From Peptococcaceae bacterium 1109 (GTDB lineage Bacteria; Bacillota; Limnochordia; Darwinibacteriales; Darwinibacteriaceae), in NCBI GenBank assembly GCA_001028815.1, contig LDJB01000002.1:248001-312000 (forward strand): 64,000 nt of DNA, written 5' to 3'. The notes beneath the pieces are model-generated. The model did not search any database. It worked only from the letters and a program-made list of their open reading frames with translations, and had not been told where the DNA came from. Below, in pieces: positions 53,153 through 60,367 of the stretch. The stretch's first letter is position 1, and every line of letters starts with the position of its first letter. Both the position numbers and the translations under genes were made by a program.

Positions 53153-53923
53153 TCAATCCACCGTTATGCGAAGGCCGTCAAAGGCCAGCTCTACCCCTGG
53201 AGGCAGACTCCGGTTTACCTCATCGTGGTCCAAAAGGTGCGAGAGGTGGGTAAAGAATGTCCGCTTAGGGCGGAGCCTTTCCACGAGCTTAAGGGCCTGC
53301 TCCACGTGCATATGGGTGGAGTGGGGCTCATACCGGACTACTCCGAGGATTAACACATCTAAGCCATCTAGAAGGGCCAAGGACTCCCGGGGCATGCGGC
53401 TGCAATCAGTGACATAGGCCATTTTGCCGATTCGGTAGCCAAAGATGGGCAGTTCGCCGTGGAAAACGGGGATGGGAGTGATCTCTACTCCTTGAAAGAC
53501 AAAGGGGCCGTCCACAGCAATGGTCTCCACTTGCGGCTTCCCACCCCCCTCTTGGGTTTTGCGAAAGGCGTAGGAAAACACGCTCCGTAGTTCCCCAATG
53601 GTGGGTTCGTTGCCATATACCGGCACCGGCTGCTGCTGCCTATAACCGAACACTCTGAGGTCATCAAAGCCAAAGACGTGATCCGCATGGCAGTGGGTAT
53701 ACAGCACCCCATCTACCCGCTCAATTTGGTTGGCCAGTGCTTGGAGGCGAAATTCGGTGGCTGTATCAATTAGGAGATGGACGCCCTGCTGCTTAAGAAA
53801 AATGGAACTGCGAGTCCGCTTGTTTTTTGGGTTGGGGCTGGTGCAGACACTGCACGGGCACCCGATCACGGGAATGCCGTGGGATGTGCCTGTTCCTAGA
53901 AAAGTAAGCTCCACTGTTCCCAT
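53153..53923 (-). CDS. MBL-fold metal-dependent hydrolase, PhnP-like
   Basis: 256-residue metallo-beta-lactamase-fold phosphodiesterase. ELTFLGTGTSHGIPVIGCPC and CTSPNPKNKRTRSSIFL match the PhnP/RNase Z-like subgroup, with Cys positions that bind a structural zinc. The metal motif THCHADHVFGFDDL is intact, with later His in VFHGELPIFGYR and LSHLLDHDEV. No phosphonate genes are nearby, so a cyclic nucleotide or nucleic-acid diester is as likely. The gene diverges from the SOS-type operon, its ATG 12 nt from the TTGACT element. Confidence 0.9.
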   Translation of the reverse strand: MGTVELTFLGTGTSHGIPVIGCPCSVCTSPNPKNKRTRSSIFLKQQGVHLLIDTATEFRLQALANQIERVDGVLYTHCHADHVFGFDDLRVFGYRQQQPVPVYGNEPTIGELRSVFSYAFRKTQEGGGKPQVETIAVDGPFVFQGVEITPIPVFHGELPIFGYRIGKMAYVTDCSRMPRESLALLDGLDVLILGVVRYEPHSTHMHVEQALKLVERLRPKRTFFTHLSHLLDHDEVNRSLPPGVELAFDGLRITVD

Positions 53924-53934
53924 CCTTTCCCAAC

Positions 53935-53983
53935 TTGACTAGAACATATGTTCTGCATATAATGGGTATAGAACATTTGTTCG
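53935..53983 (+). promoter_or_regulatory. LexA-regulated promoter with two SOS boxes
   Basis: TTGACT (53935-53940), a 17-bp spacer and TATAAT (53958-53963). Box 1, AGAACATATGTTCT (53941-53954), is a perfect palindrome inside the spacer. Box 2, AGAACATTTGTTCG (53970-53983), covers the expected start site. Both fit the Gram-positive LexA box, consensus close to CGAACATATGTTCG. The ATG of the ImuB-like gene is at 53999. Confidence 0.92.
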
Positions 53984-53998
53984 TAGAGGAGGCTCATT

Positions 53999-55138
53999 AT
54001 GATTGTGTACTGCGGTATCCGCCACTTTTACATCCAGCATTTTCAGGGGCAAGATGGCAGTCCCCAGCAGGATGAGCCTTTATATATCTTAACACATGCC
54101 GGCCAAACCTGGGACTTTTCCCCAGAACTTAAGCAGCTAGGGTTTTCCACGAAAACGCCTCTGAACACAATCCACCACTTGGGCCGGCCCGTGCAGGTGC
54201 AAGCCATTGACCTGGAAGATTTCTACCCCTACACAGAGGAATGGCTGGAATTCCCCAGGCAATACAGCTCAGAAATTGAGGTGGAATACCCCCATGCTTG
54301 GTATGTAAGGCTGCCCAGTGAAAAAATGGCCCAGTACTTCTGCGCCGACTTTGCCCACTACCTTGCCCAACGGGAAGCCTCTGCTATCTGGGGCGGGGGA
54401 GAAAGTAAAATCGTGGCCAAATTCGCCGCCCACAACCTTGCCCTGCACCAATCGGGGCAAATTGTCCCGCCAGGGAAAACTGAGGAGTTCTTAGCTAAAA
54501 TCCCCATCGGCCGCCTTCCCCTCCCGGAAGCAGATATCTTGGGAAAACTGGGCATTACCTCCTTGGGGGAGCTGGGTAAGTTCCCCCTGCAAGATCTCAT
54601 GGGCCATTTCGGCTCCCGGGCAGAGGTTTTGCTGGAAATCGCCCGGGGCAAAGACCCAGTCCCCTTTCAGCCCCAGCACAGGCTGGAGTTTAGCTGGAAC
54701 AAAGACTTTACCACTACGCCTGATTTGTATCAGGCTATCGCAGGCCCACTCTTCCAGCCCTATCTAGCTGAGGCAGGGAGATTTCTCGCCCAAAAGCTTC
54801 AGTCCGCTGGGAAAGTCGGGGGAAAACTGGTGCTGAGCTGGGGAGAGGAAGGCTGTCCTGAAGTTACCGCCCAGCGGAAGTTAAAAACTCCAACTGCTGA
54901 TGCTAAAACCTTGGTGCGGAACATGGCTCATCTCTTGCCACGAACCCCTATCACCCACCTTAAAGTCACAGTACAGGACCTTGAGCCCGCCCCAGCAGAC
55001 CAATTAGAGCTTTTCCAGGCCGCAGAAAAGAAAAGGGAGTTGCCGCAAACGCTCTTGCAAAAACTCCCTGCTCAAAAGGGCCTCACTGTTTCTCGGCGGG
55101 AACTGGTTTTAGAAATGTGGAGAGAACTGGTGTTGTAA
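53999..55138 (+). CDS. catalytically degenerate Y-family DNA polymerase-like protein (ImuB-like)
   Basis: 379 residues. The thumb-type helix-hairpin-helix (ADILGKLGITSLGELGKFP, then FGSRAEVLLEIARGKDPVPF) and the following little-finger region are Y-family. The N-terminal palm is altered: the DMDAFFASVE-like strand reads IVYCGIRHFYIQHF, and the SIDE motif region reads YPHAWYVRLPS, so the metal-binding carboxylates appear absent. A clamp-binding motif QLELF lies at 335-339 (consensus QLxLF). This is the ImuB pattern: a non-catalytic adaptor that brings DnaE2 to the sliding clamp. ATG 53999 lies 6 nt after AGAGGAGG. It is first in the SOS-type operon. Confidence 0.82.
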   Translation: MIVYCGIRHFYIQHFQGQDGSPQQDEPLYILTHAGQTWDFSPELKQLGFSTKTPLNTIHHLGRPVQVQAIDLEDFYPYTEEWLEFPRQYSSEIEVEYPHAWYVRLPSEKMAQYFCADFAHYLAQREASAIWGGGESKIVAKFAAHNLALHQSGQIVPPGKTEEFLAKIPIGRLPLPEADILGKLGITSLGELGKFPLQDLMGHFGSRAEVLLEIARGKDPVPFQPQHRLEFSWNKDFTTTPDLYQAIAGPLFQPYLAEAGRFLAQKLQSAGKVGGKLVLSWGEEGCPEVTAQRKLKTPTADAKTLVRNMAHLLPRTPITHLKVTVQDLEPAPADQLELFQAAEKKRELPQTLLQKLPAQKGLTVSRRELVLEMWRELVL

Positions 55139-55372
55139 ATGAGCAAGCTCGTGAATCAACCAGTGGAAGTTGTGCTGGAAAATGGTTTCCCTCGGCGGTT
55201 TTTCTTTCAAAAACCGTTTTTTATTCACCATGTCCAAGAGTGCTGGCATGAAGTGGGCGAATGGTGGCTGGGGGAGTCAGAGCGCATTATTTACCTGGTG
55301 GTGACCGATTACGGCTTGCATGAACTTCACTATATACCTCACGATGACTGCTGGCTGCTCTACCGGCTTTAA
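55139..55372 (+). CDS. small DUF6504-like protein of the mutasome cassette
   Basis: 77 residues. It begins MSKLVNQPVEVVLENGFPRR and has FFFQKPFFIHHVQECWHEVG, then EWWLGESERIIYLVVTDYG and a WLLYRL end. The order P-x-x-F-x-W/F...V...W...WW is what I recall for DUF6504 proteins encoded between imuB and dnaE2 in actinobacteria. The start ATG follows the previous TAA directly and has no good ribosome site, so translation is probably coupled. The function is unknown. A role in joining the two polymerase-like proteins is inference from position. Confidence 0.72.
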   Translation: MSKLVNQPVEVVLENGFPRRFFFQKPFFIHHVQECWHEVGEWWLGESERIIYLVVTDYGLHELHYIPHDDCWLLYRL

Positions 55373-55390
55373 GGCTAAGGAGGAATTGAG

Positions 55391-58300
55391 TTGTTTGTCC
55401 ACCTGCACGTCCACTCCCAATATTCCATGCTAGATGGGGCATCGTCAATTTCCGCTTATCTAGAGGAAGCGGCCCGCCTGGAGATGCCTGCCTTGGCCCT
55501 GACGGATCACAATAATGTGAGCGGAGCGGTGGAGTTCCATCAAACAGCGGTAAAGCTCGGCATCAAACCGATCCAAGGAGTAGAAATTACCACCACTGAC
55601 GGCACTCACCTCACTCTTCTCGCGGAAGACAACACGGGATACGCAAGTATCTGCCGCATCCTTACCGCGGGGCACACTCAAAATCCCCGGGGGAACTGCC
55701 AAATTTCCTGGGAAATCCTGGCAAACAATAGTAAAGGGCTAATTGTACTCAGCGGCTGCCGCCGTTCGGGGGTCAGCCAAGCTGTCCTGCGGCGTAATTT
55801 AGATCAAGCCAAGGCCGAACTCTACCGCCTCATCGAGATCTTCGGCAAGGATCAAGTCTATCTGGAAATGGTTCACTCGCACCTGCCCCAAACCAAGCAC
55901 CTCTTGGAGGGGTTGTTTGCCCTTCACGAAAGCATGCAAATCCCTCTTGTGGCCACAAATAACGTCCACTACCTAGATAAAGAGGCTTTTCCCGTACACG
56001 ATCTCTTGGTCTGCACTAGGACCCAAACCAAGCTCCATGATATCCACCCGGAGCGGCCCTTAAATGGGGAAAACTACTTTGCCTGCCCAAAGGAAATGGC
56101 CCGGCGGTTTGCCCCCTATCCCCAGGCACTGACAGCCACCTTAGAAATTGCCCAGCGGTGCACCCCAGCTTTGGAGCTGGGGAAAAACCACTTTCCCCGT
56201 TTCCTCCCAGGGCAAGGCCAGGAAGCCGCGGCGCAGCTTCTCACCGAGCTGACCTGGTCTGGGGCTAGAGAGCGCTACGGCAAGATCACTTCTGGCCTGC
56301 AGGAACGGATTGAACATGAGCTTAGGATTATTACCACCCTTGATGTGGCCGATTACTTCTTGGTGGTGTGGGATATCGTGCAGTATGCACATCAAAAGGG
56401 AATCCGCTGCGCAGGAAGGGGGTCCGCCGCAGACTCTGTTGTAGCTTACTGTTTGGGCATCACCAATGTGGACGCCTACGCGCGGGGGCTCCTCTTTGAG
56501 CGCTTTCTAAGCTTGGAGCGAGCCCAAAAACCTGATATTGACATCGACTTTGATGCCCGTTTCCGAGATGATATAGCAGATTACGTCTATCAGCGCTATG
56601 GCGAAGAGCATGTGGCTTCTGTTTGCATGTTCCAAACCTACCACGCCCGCTCTGCCCTGCGGGACTTCGGGCGGGCCTTTGGCTATTCTCAAGCAGAACT
56701 GTCGCAGCTCACCAAGAACATCACCCACTGCCACGCGGATGGGATCCGTTCCCTCCTTAAGCGCCTCCCAGAACTTAGGCGGCATCCGTTAAACCAGCCG
56801 AAATACGCTAAACTCCTAGATTACTGTGGGGCAGTGGCAGGCTTCCCCCGCCATATTGGCACCCACCTTGGTGGGTTGGTAATCAGTGCCCGGCCCCTCA
56901 CAGCGGTTACTCCTCTCCAACCCTCTGCTAAAGGGGTGCTCATCACCCAGTTCGATAAGAACACCATCGAAGATCTGGGGCTGATCAAGATCGACCTTCT
57001 CTCCCTCCGCACTTTAGCGGCGGTCTCTGATGTGGAGCAGATACTCAAGCCCAGGGGATTTTCCTATGATCGCATTCCCCACGATGATCCCCAAACTTAT
57101 GCCCGCCTCCGCACGGGGGAAACTGTAGGAGTGTTCCAGCTAGAAAGCCCTGCCCAGCGATCCCTCCAGTCCCGCCTAGGTTCGGAAGCCTTCGAAGATT
57201 TAGTGGCTAGTGTGGCCCTGATCCGCCCAGGCCCCATTAAGGGAGATATGGTGGAACCTTTTATTGCCCGGCGGCGGGGCTTGGAGGAAGTCACCTATAT
57301 CCACCCCAAACTGCGAAAAATCTTGGAAAAGACCTATGGCGTGGTTCTTTACCAAGAGCAAGTGATCGAAATCGCCACTGAAATTGCTGGGTTCACCCCA
57401 GGAGAGTCGGACCGCCTGCGGAAAGTAATGACTCGCTTCCGCTCTCACAAGGAAATGGAGAGCATCGGCGAAGAGTTTATCGCCAAGGCAGTGGCAAACG
57501 GCGTAGAACGGGAAGTTGCAGAGGTTATCTTCTCCTACATCGTAGGCTATGCGGGCTATGGCTTCTGTGAGGCCCATGCAGCTGCTTTTGCAGATACAGC
57601 CTACCGCACAGCATATCTTTTAGAACACCACCCCGCTCAATTCTACGCGGCCCTTCTCAATCAGCAGCCCATGGGGTTTTACCCCCCCAACACGCTCTGC
57701 GTCCAAGCTAGGCAGCGAGGGATTAAGATTCTACCCCTGGATATCAACTGCAGTGAAGTGGATTATACCGCGGACGAACACACCATCCGCATCGGCCTCA
57801 AACAGGTGAAAGGGATGGAACAGGGGTTTTTAGAGTCTATCACCGGGGAACGCCGCAAGGCAAAGTTTACTTCGCTGGAAGACTTTATTTACCGCACCAA
57901 CGTAAGCCGGGACGTTGCAGAGAACCTGATCCTCGGGGGAGCCTTTGACTGGTTTTCCACCAACCGCCGCCAGCTGCTGTGGTGCGTCCCTACGTATTAC
58001 CAAAACAAACAGGGGAGCCTCTTCATGGAATCCCCTGTTCAAGTTCAAGTTCCAGATTTTCCCCCGTTAGAGCGCTGGCTGCGGGAGTACAGCGTGCTCT
58101 CTCTGTCCGCGGACCGCCATGTAATGGAGTTTTTCCGCCCCAAACTCCCAAAGGCGGTTTTGAGCAGCCGCGCAGTGAGCCAGCGGAAACAGGGCCCGGT
58201 ACAAGTTGCTGGGCTGGTCATTCGCCCTCACCGGCCCCCAACCAGAAGCGGAAAAACCGTTGTATTCCTCACCTTGGAGGATGAGTTCGGCTTAGTGGAT

Positions 58301-58447
58301 GTGACCATCTTTGAAAACACATATAAGCGGTACGGCGAGGTGCTGTTTAACTCTCCCCTTTTAGTGATCACAGGGGAGATATCTGAGCGGGATCCGAACC
58401 AAATCACCACCGTGGTCGCTAACCGCATCACTTCTCTTGTATCTTAA
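55391..58447 (+). CDS. dnaE2: error-prone DNA polymerase III alpha-like subunit (DnaE2 type)
   Basis: 1018-residue C-family polymerase for translesion synthesis. It has an N-terminal PHP domain (FVHLHVHSQYSMLDGAS, ALTDHNNVSGAVEF) with its metal-binding His largely intact. Palm aspartates lie in PDIDIDFD at 382 and 384 and in IKIDLLSLRTL at 535. GRGSAADSVVAYCLGIT and ADTAYRTAYLLEHHP follow, and an OB fold ends the protein (VDVTIFENTYKRY). It lacks the C-terminal tau-binding part of replicative DnaE, in line with a DnaE2/ImuC role. TTG start, 7 nt after AGGAGG. Third gene of the SOS operon; the TAA overlaps the ypeB stop. Confidence 0.9.
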   Translation: MFVHLHVHSQYSMLDGASSISAYLEEAARLEMPALALTDHNNVSGAVEFHQTAVKLGIKPIQGVEITTTDGTHLTLLAEDNTGYASICRILTAGHTQNPRGNCQISWEILANNSKGLIVLSGCRRSGVSQAVLRRNLDQAKAELYRLIEIFGKDQVYLEMVHSHLPQTKHLLEGLFALHESMQIPLVATNNVHYLDKEAFPVHDLLVCTRTQTKLHDIHPERPLNGENYFACPKEMARRFAPYPQALTATLEIAQRCTPALELGKNHFPRFLPGQGQEAAAQLLTELTWSGARERYGKITSGLQERIEHELRIITTLDVADYFLVVWDIVQYAHQKGIRCAGRGSAADSVVAYCLGITNVDAYARGLLFERFLSLERAQKPDIDIDFDARFRDDIADYVYQRYGEEHVASVCMFQTYHARSALRDFGRAFGYSQAELSQLTKNITHCHADGIRSLLKRLPELRRHPLNQPKYAKLLDYCGAVAGFPRHIGTHLGGLVISARPLTAVTPLQPSAKGVLITQFDKNTIEDLGLIKIDLLSLRTLAAVSDVEQILKPRGFSYDRIPHDDPQTYARLRTGETVGVFQLESPAQRSLQSRLGSEAFEDLVASVALIRPGPIKGDMVEPFIARRRGLEEVTYIHPKLRKILEKTYGVVLYQEQVIEIATEIAGFTPGESDRLRKVMTRFRSHKEMESIGEEFIAKAVANGVEREVAEVIFSYIVGYAGYGFCEAHAAAFADTAYRTAYLLEHHPAQFYAALLNQQPMGFYPPNTLCVQARQRGIKILPLDINCSEVDYTADEHTIRIGLKQVKGMEQGFLESITGERRKAKFTSLEDFIYRTNVSRDVAENLILGGAFDWFSTNRRQLLWCVPTYYQNKQGSLFMESPVQVQVPDFPPLERWLREYSVLSLSADRHVMEFFRPKLPKAVLSSRAVSQRKQGPVQVAGLVIRPHRPPTRSGKTVVFLTLEDEFGLVDVTIFENTYKRYGEVLFNSPLLVITGEISERDPNQITTVVANRITSLVS

Positions 58448-59748
58448 AAGAACTCAGGGGAACTCACCTGCACAATCTCTTCTTCCACCCCTGACTGATC
58501 ATTAATATAGACTAAGTAATAGTCATCACCTACCTGCACGCCGAGACGGTGTGTGAGCACAGTTTCATCCAAGTGATTGGGAACGAGGGCCAGCTTGTGG
58601 TCGAGCACTACCGCTTCACCGCTTACCCGCTGTTCCGCTTCTTCCCTTTCCATAGCAATTTGGGGCTCATCTTCCCCTGCATCGCTTTGAGGGGAGCGCC
58701 CCTGCGCGAGGTAGTATAAGATCCCCTGAAAACCGATAATTTCCCCGTCAGCGGCGCTCACCTGCACCTTGAGGGGCTCTGCATAGCGCAAGACGCCCCC
58801 CACCACAGGGACAAAGGTAATGGTGGCCCGGTTTTGCAGGATCTGCACATCGGTCATATGCACTGTGGGGAAATCCCGTTCTGCCAAGAACTGCCGGGCG
58901 ATTTCCACCATCTCCCCTGCCTCTAGCTCCCGGCTTCTTACTGCCCGGGAGCTGATCATCCACAGCACCAATCCACCTTGCTGGGAGACTTCCACAGTGA
59001 TGGACTCACCGTCCCTTCCCTTCGCTTCTACCGTGTAGGCAGGGATATCTCCTTCTGTTTCGTTGATCACCTCGAACTTCAGATCACTTCGGCCGCTGAA
59101 AGCCTGTGCGATCTCCCTAGCTTGTTCTGGTCTGATTTCATCGCCGGTGATCATCCCTGAGGCCCGCCGCGGCAGTGCTCCCAGCTCTTCGTCAAGCTCT
59201 TCCAGGCTGGAGTTGATCTGGGTGAGGGCCGCGGTGAGGGAATCGGAAAGCACCAATGAGGTGGTGAAATAGCGGTTCCAGGACACCCACGGAGACTCCA
59301 CTTCCTTTTCCGCGAGAAAGGCCTGAACCTCTTGACTGAGGCGGCTGACCTGCTCGTAGAGGGCCTGCAAAGCCCCGCTGGATAGCTGGCCTGCCCCGTA
59401 GGCATACGCCGAGCGGTAGCACTGCCAGAGCATCCCCTCCACCTTGCCCAGGTCTACCTCTCCTAGGGGAAGCTGCCCTAAGCTTGCCTGGGCCCCTTGC
59501 ACACTGCTCCGCATGCTTGCAGCTAAGGCCCCCATCTGCTCAGGCGCGGCCACAACCCGCGCCTTGCCCAAGTCTTGGCTGAGGGCGGCTACGTGCACCG
59601 CAAACTCCCGCATGGCCCGCCTGTAGCTAGCCTCCATCTGCTGTTGGTAAGCCTTCTGGAGGTAATACTGGCCCACGGCGAACCCCAGAACAAGCAGGGC
59701 TGTTGCGAATACTATGCCTGAAAAATTCTGTGCAAGCCAGCGTTTCAC
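58444..59748 (-). CDS. ypeB: germination protein YpeB
   Basis: 434-residue spore protein needed for deposition and stability of the cortex-lytic enzyme SleB. It has an N-terminal membrane segment (about 10-29, GIVFATALLVLGFAVGQYY), a helical middle (LSQEVQAFLAEKEVESP, NSSLEELDEELGALPRRASG), then PepSY-type repeats such as AGEMVEIARQFLAERDFPTV and KVQVSAADGEIIGFQG. It follows sleB by 12 nt, the standard operon order. I chose GTG 59748, which is 8 nt after AAAGGG; GTG 59757 abuts that site. Confidence 0.93.
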   Translation of the reverse strand: MKRWLAQNFSGIVFATALLVLGFAVGQYYLQKAYQQQMEASYRRAMREFAVHVAALSQDLGKARVVAAPEQMGALAASMRSSVQGAQASLGQLPLGEVDLGKVEGMLWQCYRSAYAYGAGQLSSGALQALYEQVSRLSQEVQAFLAEKEVESPWVSWNRYFTTSLVLSDSLTAALTQINSSLEELDEELGALPRRASGMITGDEIRPEQAREIAQAFSGRSDLKFEVINETEGDIPAYTVEAKGRDGESITVEVSQQGGLVLWMISSRAVRSRELEAGEMVEIARQFLAERDFPTVHMTDVQILQNRATITFVPVVGGVLRYAEPLKVQVSAADGEIIGFQGILYYLAQGRSPQSDAGEDEPQIAMEREEAEQRVSGEAVVLDHKLALVPNHLDETVLTHRLGVQVGDDYYLVYINDQSGVEEEIVQVSSPEFF

Positions 59749-59760
59749 CGCTATCACCCT

Positions 59761-60270
59761 TTAGGTGGCAAAAACATGCTTGCCGATGGTTTTCGTTACC
59801 GGCCGCCTGCGAATCCATGCGTTGGCGGTCTTGGTGGGGTTAAAGAAATAGATGGCGCCCCCTGTGGGATCAAACCCGTTCAGGGCATCATGGGCGGCGC
59901 GAATCGCTGATTCACCTGCAGGCTTGTTCACCGTGCCGTTGGCCACCACCTGAAAAGCTAAGGGTTCGTACACCACCCCGGAGATGGTGTTGGGAAACTC
60001 AGGGTGCTGTACCCGGTTGATAATCACCGCGGCCACAGCTACTTGCCCTTCGTAGGGTTCTCCCTTAGCTTCCGCGTGGACAACCCGGGCCAAAAGGTCC
60101 AGTTCCGCCTCACTCAAGGAAATCCGCCACGACTCGGTTTGCTTTACAAGTTCTTGCTCTTGGGCATGGTGTTGTAGCTGCCTGAGATGCAGCCACAGCC
60201 CGGAGGCTGCGGCTGCTACAATCACCAATGCCAAGATGCCATAGGGCACGTACTTTCGCCAGTTCTGCAT
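59761..60270 (-). CDS. sleB: spore cortex-lytic enzyme SleB (membrane-anchored catalytic domain only)
   Basis: Lytic transglycosylase that degrades spore cortex during germination. The 169-residue protein has an N-terminal hydrophobic anchor (about 9-27, PYGILALVIVAAAASGLWL), a short linker, and the SleB catalytic domain: DLLARVVHAEAKGEPYEGQV with catalytic Glu 67, AVAAVIINRVQHPEFP, and AIYFFNPTKTANAWI. The peptidoglycan-binding domain found in Bacillus SleB is missing, so the anchor and YpeB probably localise it. Cotranscribed with ypeB. Confidence 0.93.
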   Translation of the reverse strand: MQNWRKYVPYGILALVIVAAAASGLWLHLRQLQHHAQEQELVKQTESWRISLSEAELDLLARVVHAEAKGEPYEGQVAVAAVIINRVQHPEFPNTISGVVYEPLAFQVVANGTVNKPAGESAIRAAHDALNGFDPTGGAIYFFNPTKTANAWIRRRPVTKTIGKHVFAT

Positions 60271-60367
60271 GGAATCACCTTGTTTTCCCCACAGAAATAC
60301 GGGAAGGAGAACGTTCCACCATAGAGAAGTTTCTAGTTTGGACTTGCTACCTAGGAGGCACTACTAA

